A stretch of 64,000 bases of DNA from Streptococcus oricebi (lineage in GTDB: Bacteria > Bacillota > Bacilli > Lactobacillales > Streptococcaceae): NCBI RefSeq assembly GCF_017883985.1, contig NZ_PRDG01000001.1, forward strand, positions 197,764-261,763, written 5' to 3'. The first letter of the stretch is position 1, and each line of letters opens with the position of its first letter. The position numbers and the translations under genes were made by a program. This document shows positions 10,543 to 19,725 of the stretch, piece after piece. The notes beneath the pieces were generated by a model. That model was not told where the DNA came from and did no database searches. It worked only from the letters and a program-made list of their open reading frames with translations.

Positions 10543-12201
10543 ATGTCTTTTGACGGATTTTTTTTACACTATATGACAGAGGAATTGCGCCAGCAGTTGC
10601 TGGGCGGACGCATTCAAAAAATCAACCAGCCCTTTGACAAGGAGTTGGTCTTACAAATCAGAAGTCAGCGGCAGACCCACAAACTACTCCTATCGGCCCA
10701 TCCGGTCTTTGGTCGTCTGCAACTGACCCAAACTAACTTTGAAAATCCGCAAAATCCAAACACCTTTACCATGATGATGCGGAAGTATTTGCAGGGGGCC
10801 AATATCGAAAGTATCGAGCAGGTAGAAAATGACCGCATTGTCGAAATCAGTGTTTCTAATAAAAACGAAATCGGCGACCATATTGCAGTAACCCTGGTTG
10901 TAGAAATCATGGGCAAGCACAGTAATCTTATCTTACTGGACAAGGCTAGCGGGAAAATTATCGAGGCCATCAAGCATGTCGGCTTTTCGCAAAATTCCTA
11001 TCGGACCCTCTTGCCTGGCTCTAGCTATTTGAGACCGCCCAAAAAACCGCAGGCCAATCCCTTTAGCGTGGGAGATGAGGAACTGTTTGAAATCTTACAG
11101 ACCCAAGAGCCGACTGCTAAAAATCTCCAGCAGGCCTTTCAAGGTCTGGGACGAGATAGCGCTGAGGAACTGAGCCAGAGCTTGGGCGACCAGCGACTCA
11201 AATCCTTCCGTGCTTTCTTTGCAGCCCCTTGCCAGCCCAATCTGACCAGCAAGTCTTTTGCTGCTACTTCTTTTAAGGATAGTCAGGAAGAATTTGCCAG
11301 CCTCTCTCTGCTACTAGACAACTACTATCAGGACAAGGCTGAGCGGGATCGGGTCAAGCAACAGGCTAGCGAGTTAATCCGTCGGGTTGAGCAGGAGCTG
11401 GAAAAAAATCGCAAAAAAATCCTCAAGCAAGAGGCCCAGCTCAAGGATAGTGAAAATGCCGAGGACTATCGGCAAAAAGGGGAGCTCTTAACCACCTTCT
11501 TGCATCAGGTTCCCAAGGACCAGGACTGGGTGGTCTTGGATAATTACTATACCGGCCAGGAAATTCAAATCCAGCTGGATAAGGCCCTTAGTCCCAGCCA
11601 AAATGCCCAGCGTTATTTCAAGAAATACCAGAAATTGAAGGAGGCTGTCAAGCACCTCAAGAGGCTCATTGAGCAGGGACAAAAGACGGTCCTCTATTTG
11701 GAAAGTGTCGAAACAGCCTTGGCCCAGGCCAGTCTTAACGAAGTTGCGGATATTCGCGAGGAGCTGATTCAGACCGGCTTTATCCGCCGCCGACAAAGAG
11801 AAAAGATTCAAAAGCGGCAAAAGCCCGAGCAATACTTGGCTAGTGACGGCCAAACCATTATCCTGGTCGGCCGCAATAATCTGCAAAATGAAGAATTGAC
11901 CTTTAAGATGGCTAAAAAAGAGGACCTGTGGTTTCATGCCAAGGATATTCCGGGCAGTCATGTCTTGATTACAGGCAATCCTAATCCTTCCGATGAGGTT
12001 AAAACGGATGCGGCAGAGTTAGCGGCCTACTTCTCCAAGGCCCGCCTCTCCAATCTCGTCCAGGTAGACATGATTGAAGTCCGCAAGCTCAATAAACCCA
12101 AGGGGGGCCAGCCTGGCTTTGTCACCTATACCGGCCAAAAGACCCTGAGGGTTACCCCAGATGAGGAAAAAATCAAAAGCATGAAAAGCAAGAGAAACTA
12201 A
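10543..12201 (+). CDS. rqcH: NFACT protein RqcH / PavA-Fbp54 homologue
   Basis: A 552-residue NFACT-family protein. The N-terminal NFACT-N domain (MSFDGFFLHYMTEELRQQL, GGRIQKI) is followed by a helix-hairpin-helix part, a long coiled coil (about residues 265-400) and an NFACT-R domain with DLWFHAKDIPGSHV near 461-474. In Bacillus subtilis the orthologue binds stalled 50S-peptidyl-tRNA and adds C-terminal alanine tails (ribosome quality control). In streptococci the same protein is known as the fibronectin-binding PavA/Fbp54. It has no signal peptide or wall anchor, so a cytosolic quality-control role is the simpler reading. GAGG lies upstream of the ATG and a terminator hairpin follows. Confidence 0.93.
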   Translation: MSFDGFFLHYMTEELRQQLLGGRIQKINQPFDKELVLQIRSQRQTHKLLLSAHPVFGRLQLTQTNFENPQNPNTFTMMMRKYLQGANIESIEQVENDRIVEISVSNKNEIGDHIAVTLVVEIMGKHSNLILLDKASGKIIEAIKHVGFSQNSYRTLLPGSSYLRPPKKPQANPFSVGDEELFEILQTQEPTAKNLQQAFQGLGRDSAEELSQSLGDQRLKSFRAFFAAPCQPNLTSKSFAATSFKDSQEEFASLSLLLDNYYQDKAERDRVKQQASELIRRVEQELEKNRKKILKQEAQLKDSENAEDYRQKGELLTTFLHQVPKDQDWVVLDNYYTGQEIQIQLDKALSPSQNAQRYFKKYQKLKEAVKHLKRLIEQGQKTVLYLESVETALAQASLNEVADIREELIQTGFIRRRQREKIQKRQKPEQYLASDGQTIILVGRNNLQNEELTFKMAKKEDLWFHAKDIPGSHVLITGNPNPSDEVKTDAAELAAYFSKARLSNLVQVDMIEVRKLNKPKGGQPGFVTYTGQKTLRVTPDEEKIKSMKSKRN

Positions 12202-12213
12202 AGGATTTATCAG

Positions 12214-12236
12214 CCACCAGCCAAACTGGTGGTTTT
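12214..12236 (+). terminator. Terminator of rqcH
   Basis: CCACCAG pairs with CTGGTGG across a five-base loop and is followed by TTTT, 12 bases after the rqcH stop codon. Confidence 0.75.
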
Positions 12237-12274
12237 CTGCTGCCTATCTAGAAAAAGAGAGCAAAAGATTGCAA

Positions 12275-12305
12275 CAAAAAAAGGCCGAAACAGAGTCTCC
12301 GACCT
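12275..12305 (-). terminator. Terminator of alsD
   Basis: On the minus strand AGGTCGGAGAC pairs with GTTTCGGCCT (including G-T pairs) and is followed by a run of seven T. It is a member of the recurring GAGG..GAGAC hairpin family. The bases between it and the alsD stop (about 90) hold nothing recognisable. Confidence 0.65.
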
Positions 12306-12393
12306 CTATTGCTTATAGAAACTTGCCCCTGCAAAAAGCTAGGCAAATTTCTGAACTTTCAAATCTTGACCTGCTTAGACTGGGAGCAAGCCT

Positions 12394-13113
12394 TTACTCA
12401 ACGGCATCAATGTCTTCTTTCATCTCATCCAGATTAAACTTGGCAAAGAGATACTTGCGGTCTTGGACGGGGAAGCGTTGGTCTAGCTGGTCAACTGCTC
12501 CTAGCTCAACCACCCCCTCCTTGATGATATAGTCCATGACATGGCCACCAAAGGTGTGGTCATCGGAGATGAAGTGGAGGTGGTAGCCGGCTACACTGAC
12601 CCCATTAAAGATTTCCGGTGTCCAAAAGCCAACGATAGTCCCTGAGACATTATCAGCATGGTATTCTGGCTGGCTGACTGCTACTTCAGCAAAGCGTCGC
12701 TCATCGGTCGAGCGGGGAATCATTCGGACATGCATGTGGGCGAAGTCACCATGAATCTTAATAGAGCGAAAGAGATTTTCGCCATCATAGTAGGACTCAA
12801 TCCGCTGCTCCAGCTCTTGATCATTCATCTCAAAACGCTGGCGGAAGATAACTTCGGCCTGATGAGGAACAACGGCCGCATAGGGAACGGTGACCTCGTC
12901 TGATACCTCGACTACTTCTGGTAACTCACCAGAGCCCTTGGCCTGATAGGCCTTACCATCTAGGACAATCAACTCTCCATCAATCGAGTCCAGCGTCCCA
13001 ATGCCCAAATCACCATATTGCAAGAGCTCCCCAATGGTCATGCTTCCACCGTAAAGACCGGCCATTAAGGCTCCTAGGGTATTGTATTGAAATAATTTGA
13101 CTGGCTCTGCCAT
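12394..13113 (-). CDS. alsD: Alpha-acetolactate decarboxylase
   Basis: A 239-residue acetolactate decarboxylase, which converts 2-acetolactate to acetoin with a bound zinc ion. The family signature is complete: FQYNTLGALMAGLYGG at the N terminus, FAHMHVRMIPRS in the middle, and G176-Y-H178-L-H180-F carrying two zinc-ligand histidines, followed by GGHVMD. AGGAGAAAAC precedes the ATG. The partner acetolactate synthase is not adjacent, so the gene is monocistronic, bounded by its own terminator. In streptococci the enzyme diverts pyruvate to neutral acetoin and affects branched-chain amino acid balance. Confidence 0.95.
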   Translation of the reverse strand: MAEPVKLFQYNTLGALMAGLYGGSMTIGELLQYGDLGIGTLDSIDGELIVLDGKAYQAKGSGELPEVVEVSDEVTVPYAAVVPHQAEVIFRQRFEMNDQELEQRIESYYDGENLFRSIKIHGDFAHMHVRMIPRSTDERRFAEVAVSQPEYHADNVSGTIVGFWTPEIFNGVSVAGYHLHFISDDHTFGGHVMDYIIKEGVVELGAVDQLDQRFPVQDRKYLFAKFNLDEMKEDIDAVE

Positions 13114-13316
13114 GTTTTCTCCTTTTTCTACTTCTTTTCTTTTAATCTGATAGGACCCTGGCTTTCAGCTCTTATCCTAGCTAGAGGCTATTTTGATTGT
13201 GCTTTCTTTCAAGCAAAGTTCCTGCTACTTTCACCTCTGACTTCCTTGCCAGAGAAATGTAAGCTCATTATACCACAATTAGGAAGGGGGTGAAAAAGAG
13301 ATGCTTGTTAAACTTT

Positions 13317-14552
13317 TTACAAATCTTGGTAGAAGTCCTGCATGGACACATCATCTGGGACCAAGTCCAGATAGCTTCTAGCATAGGACTTGGCCTCCTG
13401 GACTTGGCCCAATTCCCTGAGGAGATAGATGAATTGCTCTAGAAACTCAGGGTTGTCTTTTAAATCACGAGCCAAATCCCTAAAGAGTTCCAAGGCCTGC
13501 TCTAGATTTTCCAAGGCCTGATGGGCTCTTGCTATATTCCAGCGAGTCAGAACATTGTCCAGCTCCTCCTGCTCAAAGGGCAGGATTTCTTGGTAGCGCT
13601 CTTGTTCCAGATAGAGATTGGTCAAGCGCAGGGCGACCTCTTCTAAATCATCGGCTTCGACTTGGGCTCGGAGAAGGTAGTCTTCTGCTCCTTTTTGATC
13701 ATGCAGTTCATAGGAAAGCTGGGAGGCTAAGAGAAGCAACTGGCTATCAAAGGGGTTTTTCTGCAAGCCCTGTTTCGCCATTTCTAGGGCCTGCTCCGTC
13801 TGATGCTCGGCATGTAGGGACTTAGCATAGGCAAATTCATAACCTTCAAAATCAGGGGACAGGGTATCCAGCTGCTTGAAGTAGAGATTGGCCCTCTGGT
13901 ATTCCTTCTGGTCAGCCAAGAGTAAGGCTAGCTCAAAGAGGGTAGCCTCATCATACTCTAGCTCCAGGGCCTTTTCCAGAAATTCAATCGCCGCCTCAAA
14001 CTTTCCTAGATTGGCATAGCAAAGGCCGATTCGCTGGTAGGTGGATAGGCCGGCCTCTTGATAGATGAGACGATTGTCCAGGCTGGCATAATTCTTAATG
14101 GCCTCTTGAAAGTAGCCCAATTCAAAGTTTATTTCGGCCAGGGCTAGGATAAGCAGGGGATCATCCGAGATTTGACTGGCCTCTAAAATTTTCTCACGCG
14201 CCACATCTGCTAATCCCTCCTGCTGGTAGAGATCTGCCTTGGCTAGTAGGCTGGCCGGATAGAGGGGGCTCGAGGAAGCAATTTCTTCAAGGTAGGCAAA
14301 GGCCCCTTCTAAGTCACCATCATCACTAGCAATACTGGCTAGATTGAGGGCCAAGTCTGGATAGAGGGGGTATAATTTCTGATAAATTTGCTGGGCTTGA
14401 GGGAAAAAGCCGATACTTTCTAAGTAGTCGGCTAAATCTAGTAATTCTTCATTTGTGTCGCTAGATAGGGCCTGCTCAAAGTAGGAATTGGCCTGCTCTA
14501 AATCTTGCTCCTCTAAGGCTAGAAGCATTTTTTGACTATTGTGCTTGCTCAC
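13317..14552 (-). CDS. Tetratricopeptide repeat protein
   Basis: A soluble helical repeat protein of about 411 residues made of consecutive TPR units. Recognisable stretches include QANSYFEQAL, FPQAQQIYQKLYPLYPDLALNL, KFEAAIEFLEKALELEYDEA and NLEQALELFRDLARDL. The GTG at 14552 (MSKHNSQKMLLALEEQDL) is favoured because AGGTG stands six bases before it; the ATG at 14528 is an alternative. The start overlaps the end of the AI-2E permease gene by 17 nt, so the two are translationally linked. TPR arrays mediate protein contacts; no catalytic motif is visible and the partner is unknown. Confidence 0.85.
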   Translation of the reverse strand: MSKHNSQKMLLALEEQDLEQANSYFEQALSSDTNEELLDLADYLESIGFFPQAQQIYQKLYPLYPDLALNLASIASDDGDLEGAFAYLEEIASSSPLYPASLLAKADLYQQEGLADVAREKILEASQISDDPLLILALAEINFELGYFQEAIKNYASLDNRLIYQEAGLSTYQRIGLCYANLGKFEAAIEFLEKALELEYDEATLFELALLLADQKEYQRANLYFKQLDTLSPDFEGYEFAYAKSLHAEHQTEQALEMAKQGLQKNPFDSQLLLLASQLSYELHDQKGAEDYLLRAQVEADDLEEVALRLTNLYLEQERYQEILPFEQEELDNVLTRWNIARAHQALENLEQALELFRDLARDLKDNPEFLEQFIYLLRELGQVQEAKSYARSYLDLVPDDVSMQDFYQDL

Positions 14553-15708
14553 TTTCTTCACCTGTTTCCTTATCATCATAAAGTCCACTGACTTCCTTGT
14601 ACCATTCAAAAATAGCTGAGACAACTACCTTGATGGAGGCATAAAGCGGAATTCCTAGCAGGACACCCCAAATGCCAAACATGGAGCCTGAGGTCAAAAG
14701 GACAAATAAAATTGTAATGGGATGGATGCTCAATTGGCTACCCAGAATGAGCGGGGAGACAAAACGCCCCTCAATTGTTTGCTCCACAATAAAGACAACA
14801 ATAACCTTGAGGAGCATAATCGGTCCTGCAATCAAGCCCAAGACCAAGGCTGGCAGCATGGCCAAGAAACTACCCAGATAAGGGACTAGATTGAGGAAAC
14901 CAGCTAAAATACCCAGGGTCACCCCGTAGCGCAGACCAATAATCTTAAAGAAGAGAATGAACATCAAGGCAACAATAACCGCCACCGTCACCTGACCGCG
15001 AACATAGTTGGCCAACTGACTATTGACTTCACTGAGGACCTTGGCTGTCGGTTCCCGGAAATTCTTAGGTAAAAATTTAGTCAGATAAGACTTAAGGTTT
15101 TTCCCGTCCCTAAGGAGGTAAAAGACGATAAAGGGCATGATAATCAGGGCAACAACGACCTGGGAGGTTGCCCCGATAAAGCTACCAGCCCAGTTGACAG
15201 CTCGAGAAGAAAAAGAGCTAGCCCAGGTGGTTAACTGGGAAGAAAACTTGGTAAAGACCTCTGCAATCTGGGGTCTAAGCTCCTCAGAAATCTGGTTTTC
15301 AACCAGGCCGTCCAAGGCCCTTTCAGCCTGCTCCATATAGTCGGGGATATTTTTAATAAAGCTAAAAATCTGCTCCTGCATCTTAGGAATCAAGACTGCC
15401 AGACCCCAAATCAAAAGGAGGGCAATCAGGATAAAGACAATGGTTATAGCTAGGAGGCGATTAACCTTATGCTTTTCCATAAAATCCACAATGGGATTGA
15501 TTAGGTAGTAAATCAAGCCTGACAGGATAACTGGTAGCATGATGACCTTCAAAAAGTTGATGACCGGAACGAAAATAAAACTAATCTTGCTAAGGACAAG
15601 AATATTTAGACCCAGGAGGAGAAAGACTAAAAAGACGGTAATCGCCTTATTATCTACAAACCACCTGAAAAACCAACTCATAGTAAAATTTCTCTCTTTT
15701 TTGTTCAT
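14536..15708 (-). CDS. AI-2E family (PerM-type) membrane transporter
   Basis: A 390-residue polytopic membrane protein of the AI-2E/PerM (UPF0118) family. It has about seven to eight hydrophobic segments, starting at residues 14-35 (KAITVFLVFLLLGLNILVL) and ending with LILGSQLSIHPITILFVLLTSGSMFGIWGVLLGIPLYA, the conserved C-terminal family segment. A soluble loop rich in charged residues (about 100-175) lies between the early and late segments. AAGGAG precedes the ATG. Family members have been linked to autoinducer or sodium/proton export, but the substrate cannot be deduced. It forms an operon with the TPR gene. Confidence 0.85.
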   Translation of the reverse strand: MNKKERNFTMSWFFRWFVDNKAITVFLVFLLLGLNILVLSKISFIFVPVINFLKVIMLPVILSGLIYYLINPIVDFMEKHKVNRLLAITIVFILIALLLIWGLAVLIPKMQEQIFSFIKNIPDYMEQAERALDGLVENQISEELRPQIAEVFTKFSSQLTTWASSFSSRAVNWAGSFIGATSQVVVALIIMPFIVFYLLRDGKNLKSYLTKFLPKNFREPTAKVLSEVNSQLANYVRGQVTVAVIVALMFILFFKIIGLRYGVTLGILAGFLNLVPYLGSFLAMLPALVLGLIAGPIMLLKVIVVFIVEQTIEGRFVSPLILGSQLSIHPITILFVLLTSGSMFGIWGVLLGIPLYASIKVVVSAIFEWYKEVSGLYDDKETGEESEQAQ

Positions 15709-15784
15709 GATGACTCCTTCGTTTATCTCTTTTCATTGTAGCATTTTTCTAAGAAAAATTCTGTCAAAAAAATCACTCTAAGCA

Positions 15785-15827
15785 TAAAAAAATTGAGGCA
15801 AGAATGGCCTTGGCCCCAATCTTTTTT
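15785..15827. terminator. Bidirectional terminator behind the histidine kinase gene
   Basis: ATTGAGGCAAG pairs with CTTGGCCCCAAT (two mismatches) and is flanked by A-runs and T-runs on both sides, so it can act in either direction. It lies in the 220-bp gap between the kinase stop and the AI-2E gene start. The remainder of that gap shows no gene. Confidence 0.65.
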
Positions 15828-15928
15828 GTTATTAAATCCTAAAAGTGACTCCGTCACAAGTCTGCTCTTACGGCTGTTTTTCCAAATCCCTAGATGGGTT
15901 CAAGAGCCGGAGCCACTACTGAGCTAGC

Positions 15929-17293
15929 TTAGAAGAAGATGGTAAAGCGCATCCAGGATTCGTCCACTGCTTCAAAGCGATAGTTGAAATGATGTTTTTC
16001 CAGAATTTGCTGGACGATAAAGAGGCCTAGACCGGTCCCTCCGTCCTTTCGATTTCGGCTATAATCCGGTCGATAAAAGGGTTGAAAAATCTGCTGAATC
16101 TGCTGTTCATCTAGGAGGCGTTCTGCCTGATTTTCAATCACCAGCTGGCCCTTACCTAAGCTCAAACGAATCTTGCCTGCCTGGCGGGTATAGTGAAAGG
16201 CGTTGTCCAAGAGATTTTTGATTGCCTTGAGTAGGTAGGTCTTATTGGCCTTGATCTCCAGCTCTTCCAGCTCGACCTCAAACTGGTACTTCTTGACCTC
16301 GGCCAAGATTTTATAGCTACTCAAATTGTCCTTAAGGAGACTCTTGAGTGAGAGGTCTTCTTCATCCTCATCTAGCTTCATTTCTAACTTGGAAATAGCT
16401 AGGATAGACTGGACTAGCTCGGCCTGCTCCTCTAGAATGGTCCGACAACGGTGGAGATAGGTATCGTGGTCCTTGAACTCTCCTACCCCATAAATCATCC
16501 CGTCAATCATGCCCATCATACTGGTAATCGGGGTTTTGAGCTCATGAGAGGTCATTCTGAGAAATTCGGCCTTTTCACGTTCACTTTCAGCGACTTTTTC
16601 ATTTTCCAGGCGCAGGGCCTCGATACTGGTTAATAAATTCTCATAGAGATGGTTGATATCCTGGGCCAAGTCGGCAATTTCATCCCGTCCCTTGACGGGG
16701 CAAATCACCTGGGGCTCTAAGCTGGTCATCCGGCGGGTACTTCTAGAAATTTCCTTAATCCGTTTACTGGAAGTCCGACTGTAAAGGTAGGCTCCCAATC
16801 CTCCTAGGGTCAGGGCAAAAAAGAGGACCATGGGGTAGAGTTTCAGGAGAATGCGACTGGCATCTGAGATAGGCTGCAAGGAATATTCACCCTGCAAGAG
16901 CAGGGTTTGGCCAGCCTTATTTTTAATAGTTTCGCTCAGATATTTATTCTTGTAGATACTGGCCGTAAAGTTAGGAGATATCGTTAACTGTAAGGACTCG
17001 TCGCTGGCATCTATCTCGGCTACGGTCGGATAGAAAACCTTTTTATTGGTATCCATGAGGGTAAACCAGAGACGATTGCTCTTTTGACTGTAATCACCCA
17101 AAAGCTCCAGCATGTCCTCTGTTGACTTCCCTTCAACCTGACTGAGAATTTCCTCAAATTCATTTCTAGCCTCAGCTGTCTTTACCTGCTCATAGTAAAA
17201 GGGCATCATAAAGTAAAGACTGGCCAAAAGTACCGTTACTACGATAAAAATCAAGGAAGTAGTCAATAGGAAGTTCTTCTTAACGATTTTCAC
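15929..17293 (-). CDS. Sensor histidine kinase
   Basis: A 454-residue membrane kinase. TM1 (about 8-30) and TM2 (about 150-172) flank an extracytoplasmic sensor domain of about 120 residues. HAMP-like RIKEISRSTRRM follows, then the H-box MTSHELKTPITS with the phosphorylated histidine at H250, an N-box NLLDNAFHY, and G boxes DGGTGLGLFIVQQIL. It starts with GTG at 17293, whose last bases overlap the stop of the response regulator gene (GTGA), the usual coupling of a regulator-kinase pair. The signal is unknown. The MacAB-type exporter operon just upstream is the obvious candidate target, although a repeat array intervenes. Confidence 0.92.
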   Translation of the reverse strand: MKIVKKNFLLTTSLIFIVVTVLLASLYFMMPFYYEQVKTAEARNEFEEILSQVEGKSTEDMLELLGDYSQKSNRLWFTLMDTNKKVFYPTVAEIDASDESLQLTISPNFTASIYKNKYLSETIKNKAGQTLLLQGEYSLQPISDASRILLKLYPMVLFFALTLGGLGAYLYSRTSSKRIKEISRSTRRMTSLEPQVICPVKGRDEIADLAQDINHLYENLLTSIEALRLENEKVAESEREKAEFLRMTSHELKTPITSMMGMIDGMIYGVGEFKDHDTYLHRCRTILEEQAELVQSILAISKLEMKLDEDEEDLSLKSLLKDNLSSYKILAEVKKYQFEVELEELEIKANKTYLLKAIKNLLDNAFHYTRQAGKIRLSLGKGQLVIENQAERLLDEQQIQQIFQPFYRPDYSRNRKDGGTGLGLFIVQQILEKHHFNYRFEAVDESWMRFTIFF

Positions 17294-17946
17294 TCTTCAT
17301 CTCCTCCGAGCTTATAGCCCATCCCCGTAATCGTCTTTAGGGGAAGGCCCGGAATTTTCTTACGAATATTCTTGATATGATTGTCCAAGACCCGACTATC
17401 TAGCTCGCTATAACCCCAGATAGTATTCATGAGCTGATCGCGAGTGACCAGGTGGGTCTTTCTCTTGGCTAGGGCCTGCAAGATTTCAAACTCTTTCTTG
17501 GTCAGAGTCATCTTTTCCCCCTTCCAATAGACCGTACAATCCTCTAAAATCACCTGCAAGTCTCCAATCGTGATTTCTGAAACAACCACCTGGCGGCGCA
17601 GGATATTTTCAATCCGTTTGACTAAGATTAGAGGTGAAAAGGGTTTGGTCACATAGTCGCTAATCAGATGATTAAAGCTGACAAGCTGGGTATATTCATC
17701 GTCCAAGGCGGTTAAAATCATCACTGGAACCTGTGAACTTTTCCGAATCTCCTTGAGCACATCCAGACCATTTATGGTCGGCAGCATCATATCCAAAATG
17801 ACTAAATCAAAAGACTCTTCCGCAAAAGCTCGCAGAGCCTCTCCACCATCAAAAACAGGCTTTACCTGATAATTACTTTCTTTTAAAAACTCGCAGATGA
17901 CTTGGTTAATTGTAGTGTCATCTTCTACTACTAAAATTCTGTACAT
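17290..17946 (-). CDS. OmpR/PhoB family response regulator
   Basis: A 218-residue response regulator. The receiver domain has the acidic pair E9-D10, phospho-acceptor D52 in LDMMLP and the conserved lysine in YVTKPFSP. The C-terminal winged-helix domain (MTLTKKEFEILQAL, WGYSELDSRVLDNHIKNIRKKI, GMGYKL) is the OmpR/PhoB DNA-binding type. The second of two adjacent ATGs is chosen, because GGAGGA leaves five bases to it and only two to the first. The Shine-Dalgarno directly abuts the end of a repeat array, so the promoter must lie inside or beyond that array. Confidence 0.93.
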   Translation of the reverse strand: MYRILVVEDDTTINQVICEFLKESNYQVKPVFDGGEALRAFAEESFDLVILDMMLPTINGLDVLKEIRKSSQVPVMILTALDDEYTQLVSFNHLISDYVTKPFSPLILVKRIENILRRQVVVSEITIGDLQVILEDCTVYWKGEKMTLTKKEFEILQALAKRKTHLVTRDQLMNTIWGYSELDSRVLDNHIKNIRKKIPGLPLKTITGMGYKLGGDEE

Positions 17947-17954
17947 CATTCCTC

Positions 17955-18400
17955 CATAAGATATGAGGGCGTTAAAAAATCCGTATAAAAATAGGGAGCG
18001 CGGTGCCGCTTCGATGAAGCAAGGTAAGCGAGTCTTTTTTACTAGGATTTTAGCCCGAGTTCAATTTCATAAGATACGAGCCCGTTCGCAGACTTATTCC
18101 TGTCTAGCGCCTAGAGCGCTGTCAGGAAACGAAAGCCACTAGCGTGCTCTTTCTAAAGTCTGCACTAATTTCACAAGCAAAAATTATCGTTTTGCTTGTG
18201 AAATGTCGAAAAACGAAGAAAAAATAGGCGGCCAAACAGGAGTTGCTAACAACTCCGTCGTGAGACCCCCGCAAGGACAACTAGTTTGTAGGCAAGCATG
18301 AGCGTCGCCTACAAACAGATGTCTACTGCGTCTTGAAGTCACAACTCTTTCGTTCGTGGTTTTTCAAAGTTTTTAGGGCGTGTTCAATTACACAAGATAC
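17955..18400. repeat. Hairpin-repeat array A (modular 112-bp family)
   Basis: This stretch fills the gap between the response regulator and the MacB gene. Unit A1 (17955-18067) starts CATAAGATATGAG and ends GAGTTCAATTT. Its arms GGGCGTTAAAAAATCC and GGATTTTAGCCC are complementary. Unit A2 (18068-18390) starts CATAAGATACGAG and is enlarged to 323 bp by nested segments, including a part bounded by GCAGACTT and AAAGTCTGC. A third start, CACAAGATACAAAG, lies at 18391. The right part of A1 (about 18006-18059) is nearly the same as that of unit B4 in array B at 37976-38030. No protein coding is apparent. The last 90 bp before the MacB stop hold nothing recognisable. Confidence 0.85.
18169..18203. 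repeat. Perfect 14-bp inverted repeat inside array A
   Basis: TTTCACAAGCAAAA and TTTTGCTTGTGAAA are exact complements around a seven-base loop. There is no T-run beyond the arms on either side, so it is not a classical terminator. It sits inside the enlarged unit A2. Confidence 0.8.
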
Positions 18401-18491
18401 AAAGCCTTCAACTAGTCTACTTCTTCCCCCTCCTTCTTGGTAAAAGATTGGTAAAGCACTGGTCAGGCTAGTTAAATCACATTTTTCTCCC

Positions 18492-19709
18492 TTATTCAAA
18501 CCGTAAGGCTTCGATTGGGTTTAGCTTGGAAGCCTTGACGGCTGGCAGTAAACCGAACACTACTCCTATTATACAACAAAATAGCAAACTTACAAAGACT
18601 GAAAAGAGAGAAAGAATATAAGGGTAGTCCAGCGAGCGTGTAATAACTAAACCGGAAATGATTCCAGCCAATACGCCAATCACGCCCCCCATCAGGGTCA
18701 AAATAACTGCCTCAATCAAGAACTGCTTGAGAATCACCTTACGTCTAGCTCCTAGGGCCTTCTTGACCCCGATTTCACGCGTTCGCTCGGTCACAGAAAC
18801 GAGCATGATGTTCATGACTCCAATTCCACCAACCAAGAGCGAGATACTGGCAATACCAGCTAAAAGGACAAAGTTGGACTGGTTGAGCTTGGTTAGCTGC
18901 CGCTCAAACTCTCTTAAATTCATCACTCCAAACATATAATCCGAATCGGGGACCAGACTGTTCAGATAGTCACCTACCTTCTTGGCTGCTGGTTTTAAAC
19001 CATCGGCCCGCTCTGTCTGCACTGTCACTTCTGGACTGACATCAATCTCTTCAAAAATCCGGTGCCATTGATTCAAGGGGATATAGGCCAGATTTTCTGT
19101 ACCGGCAGTTAAGCCACTAGCCTTCTTGGACTCAAAAACCCCAATAACCTTAAAGGGATTGCCTTTTATTTCAACGTATTTCCCCAAGCCATCTCCAGCT
19201 GGAAAAAGGGTCTGGTAGAGGGATTTTTCTAGGTAAACGACTTGCTCCTGATTCCTAAAGGCCGGGTCTGAAAAATCCGCTCCACTAGTAGTCTTCATCT
19301 TTTTGACCTCAGCAATATTCTGACTGGTCGCAATGACCTTGCTTGTGGCCTTATTTTGTAGGTAATAGATTTGATTTTCCTTTTGGTAGGATAAGACCGC
19401 GTTTTTAACCCCTGGAATTTTTTTAATCTGCTCCAAGGTTTCCTCTCCTAGAAAAGGTAGATAGAGAGGTTTCTTGGCATTGGCCTTATCGGGAATATCT
19501 GGATTGATGGCATTTTTTTTATTGTAAACCACATTCAAACTATTATTACTGCCACCAATCAGCTGTCTCTTAGTATTTTCACTATTGCCCTCAATAATCG
19601 AGAAAATAGCGATAATGGCCCCAATCCCAATAATAATCCCTAACATGGTCAAGGTTGAGCGCATCTTATGTGATAAGATTGAGTTTAAGGCTACAAAAAT
19701 ATCTTCCAT
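18492..19709 (-). CDS. MacB-type ABC transporter permease
   Basis: A 405-residue permease with MacB topology. One N-terminal membrane segment (about 20-42, LTMLGIIIGIGAIIAIFSI) is followed by a MacB periplasmic core domain (about 45-270) and three C-terminal membrane segments of the FtsX fold (LLAGIASISLLVGGIGVMNIMLVSV; a central pair; FCCIIGVVFGLLPAVKASKLNPIEALR). The conserved TRTREIGVKKALGAR coupling helix is present. The ATPase gene ends 17 nt upstream. Together with that ATPase and the adaptor it should export a peptide, antimicrobial or envelope substrate; which one is not visible. Confidence 0.92.
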   Translation of the reverse strand: MEDIFVALNSILSHKMRSTLTMLGIIIGIGAIIAIFSIIEGNSENTKRQLIGGSNNSLNVVYNKKNAINPDIPDKANAKKPLYLPFLGEETLEQIKKIPGVKNAVLSYQKENQIYYLQNKATSKVIATSQNIAEVKKMKTTSGADFSDPAFRNQEQVVYLEKSLYQTLFPAGDGLGKYVEIKGNPFKVIGVFESKKASGLTAGTENLAYIPLNQWHRIFEEIDVSPEVTVQTERADGLKPAAKKVGDYLNSLVPDSDYMFGVMNLREFERQLTKLNQSNFVLLAGIASISLLVGGIGVMNIMLVSVTERTREIGVKKALGARRKVILKQFLIEAVILTLMGGVIGVLAGIISGLVITRSLDYPYILSLFSVFVSLLFCCIIGVVFGLLPAVKASKLNPIEALRFE

Positions 19710-19725
19710 ATAGGCAGGGTCCTTT

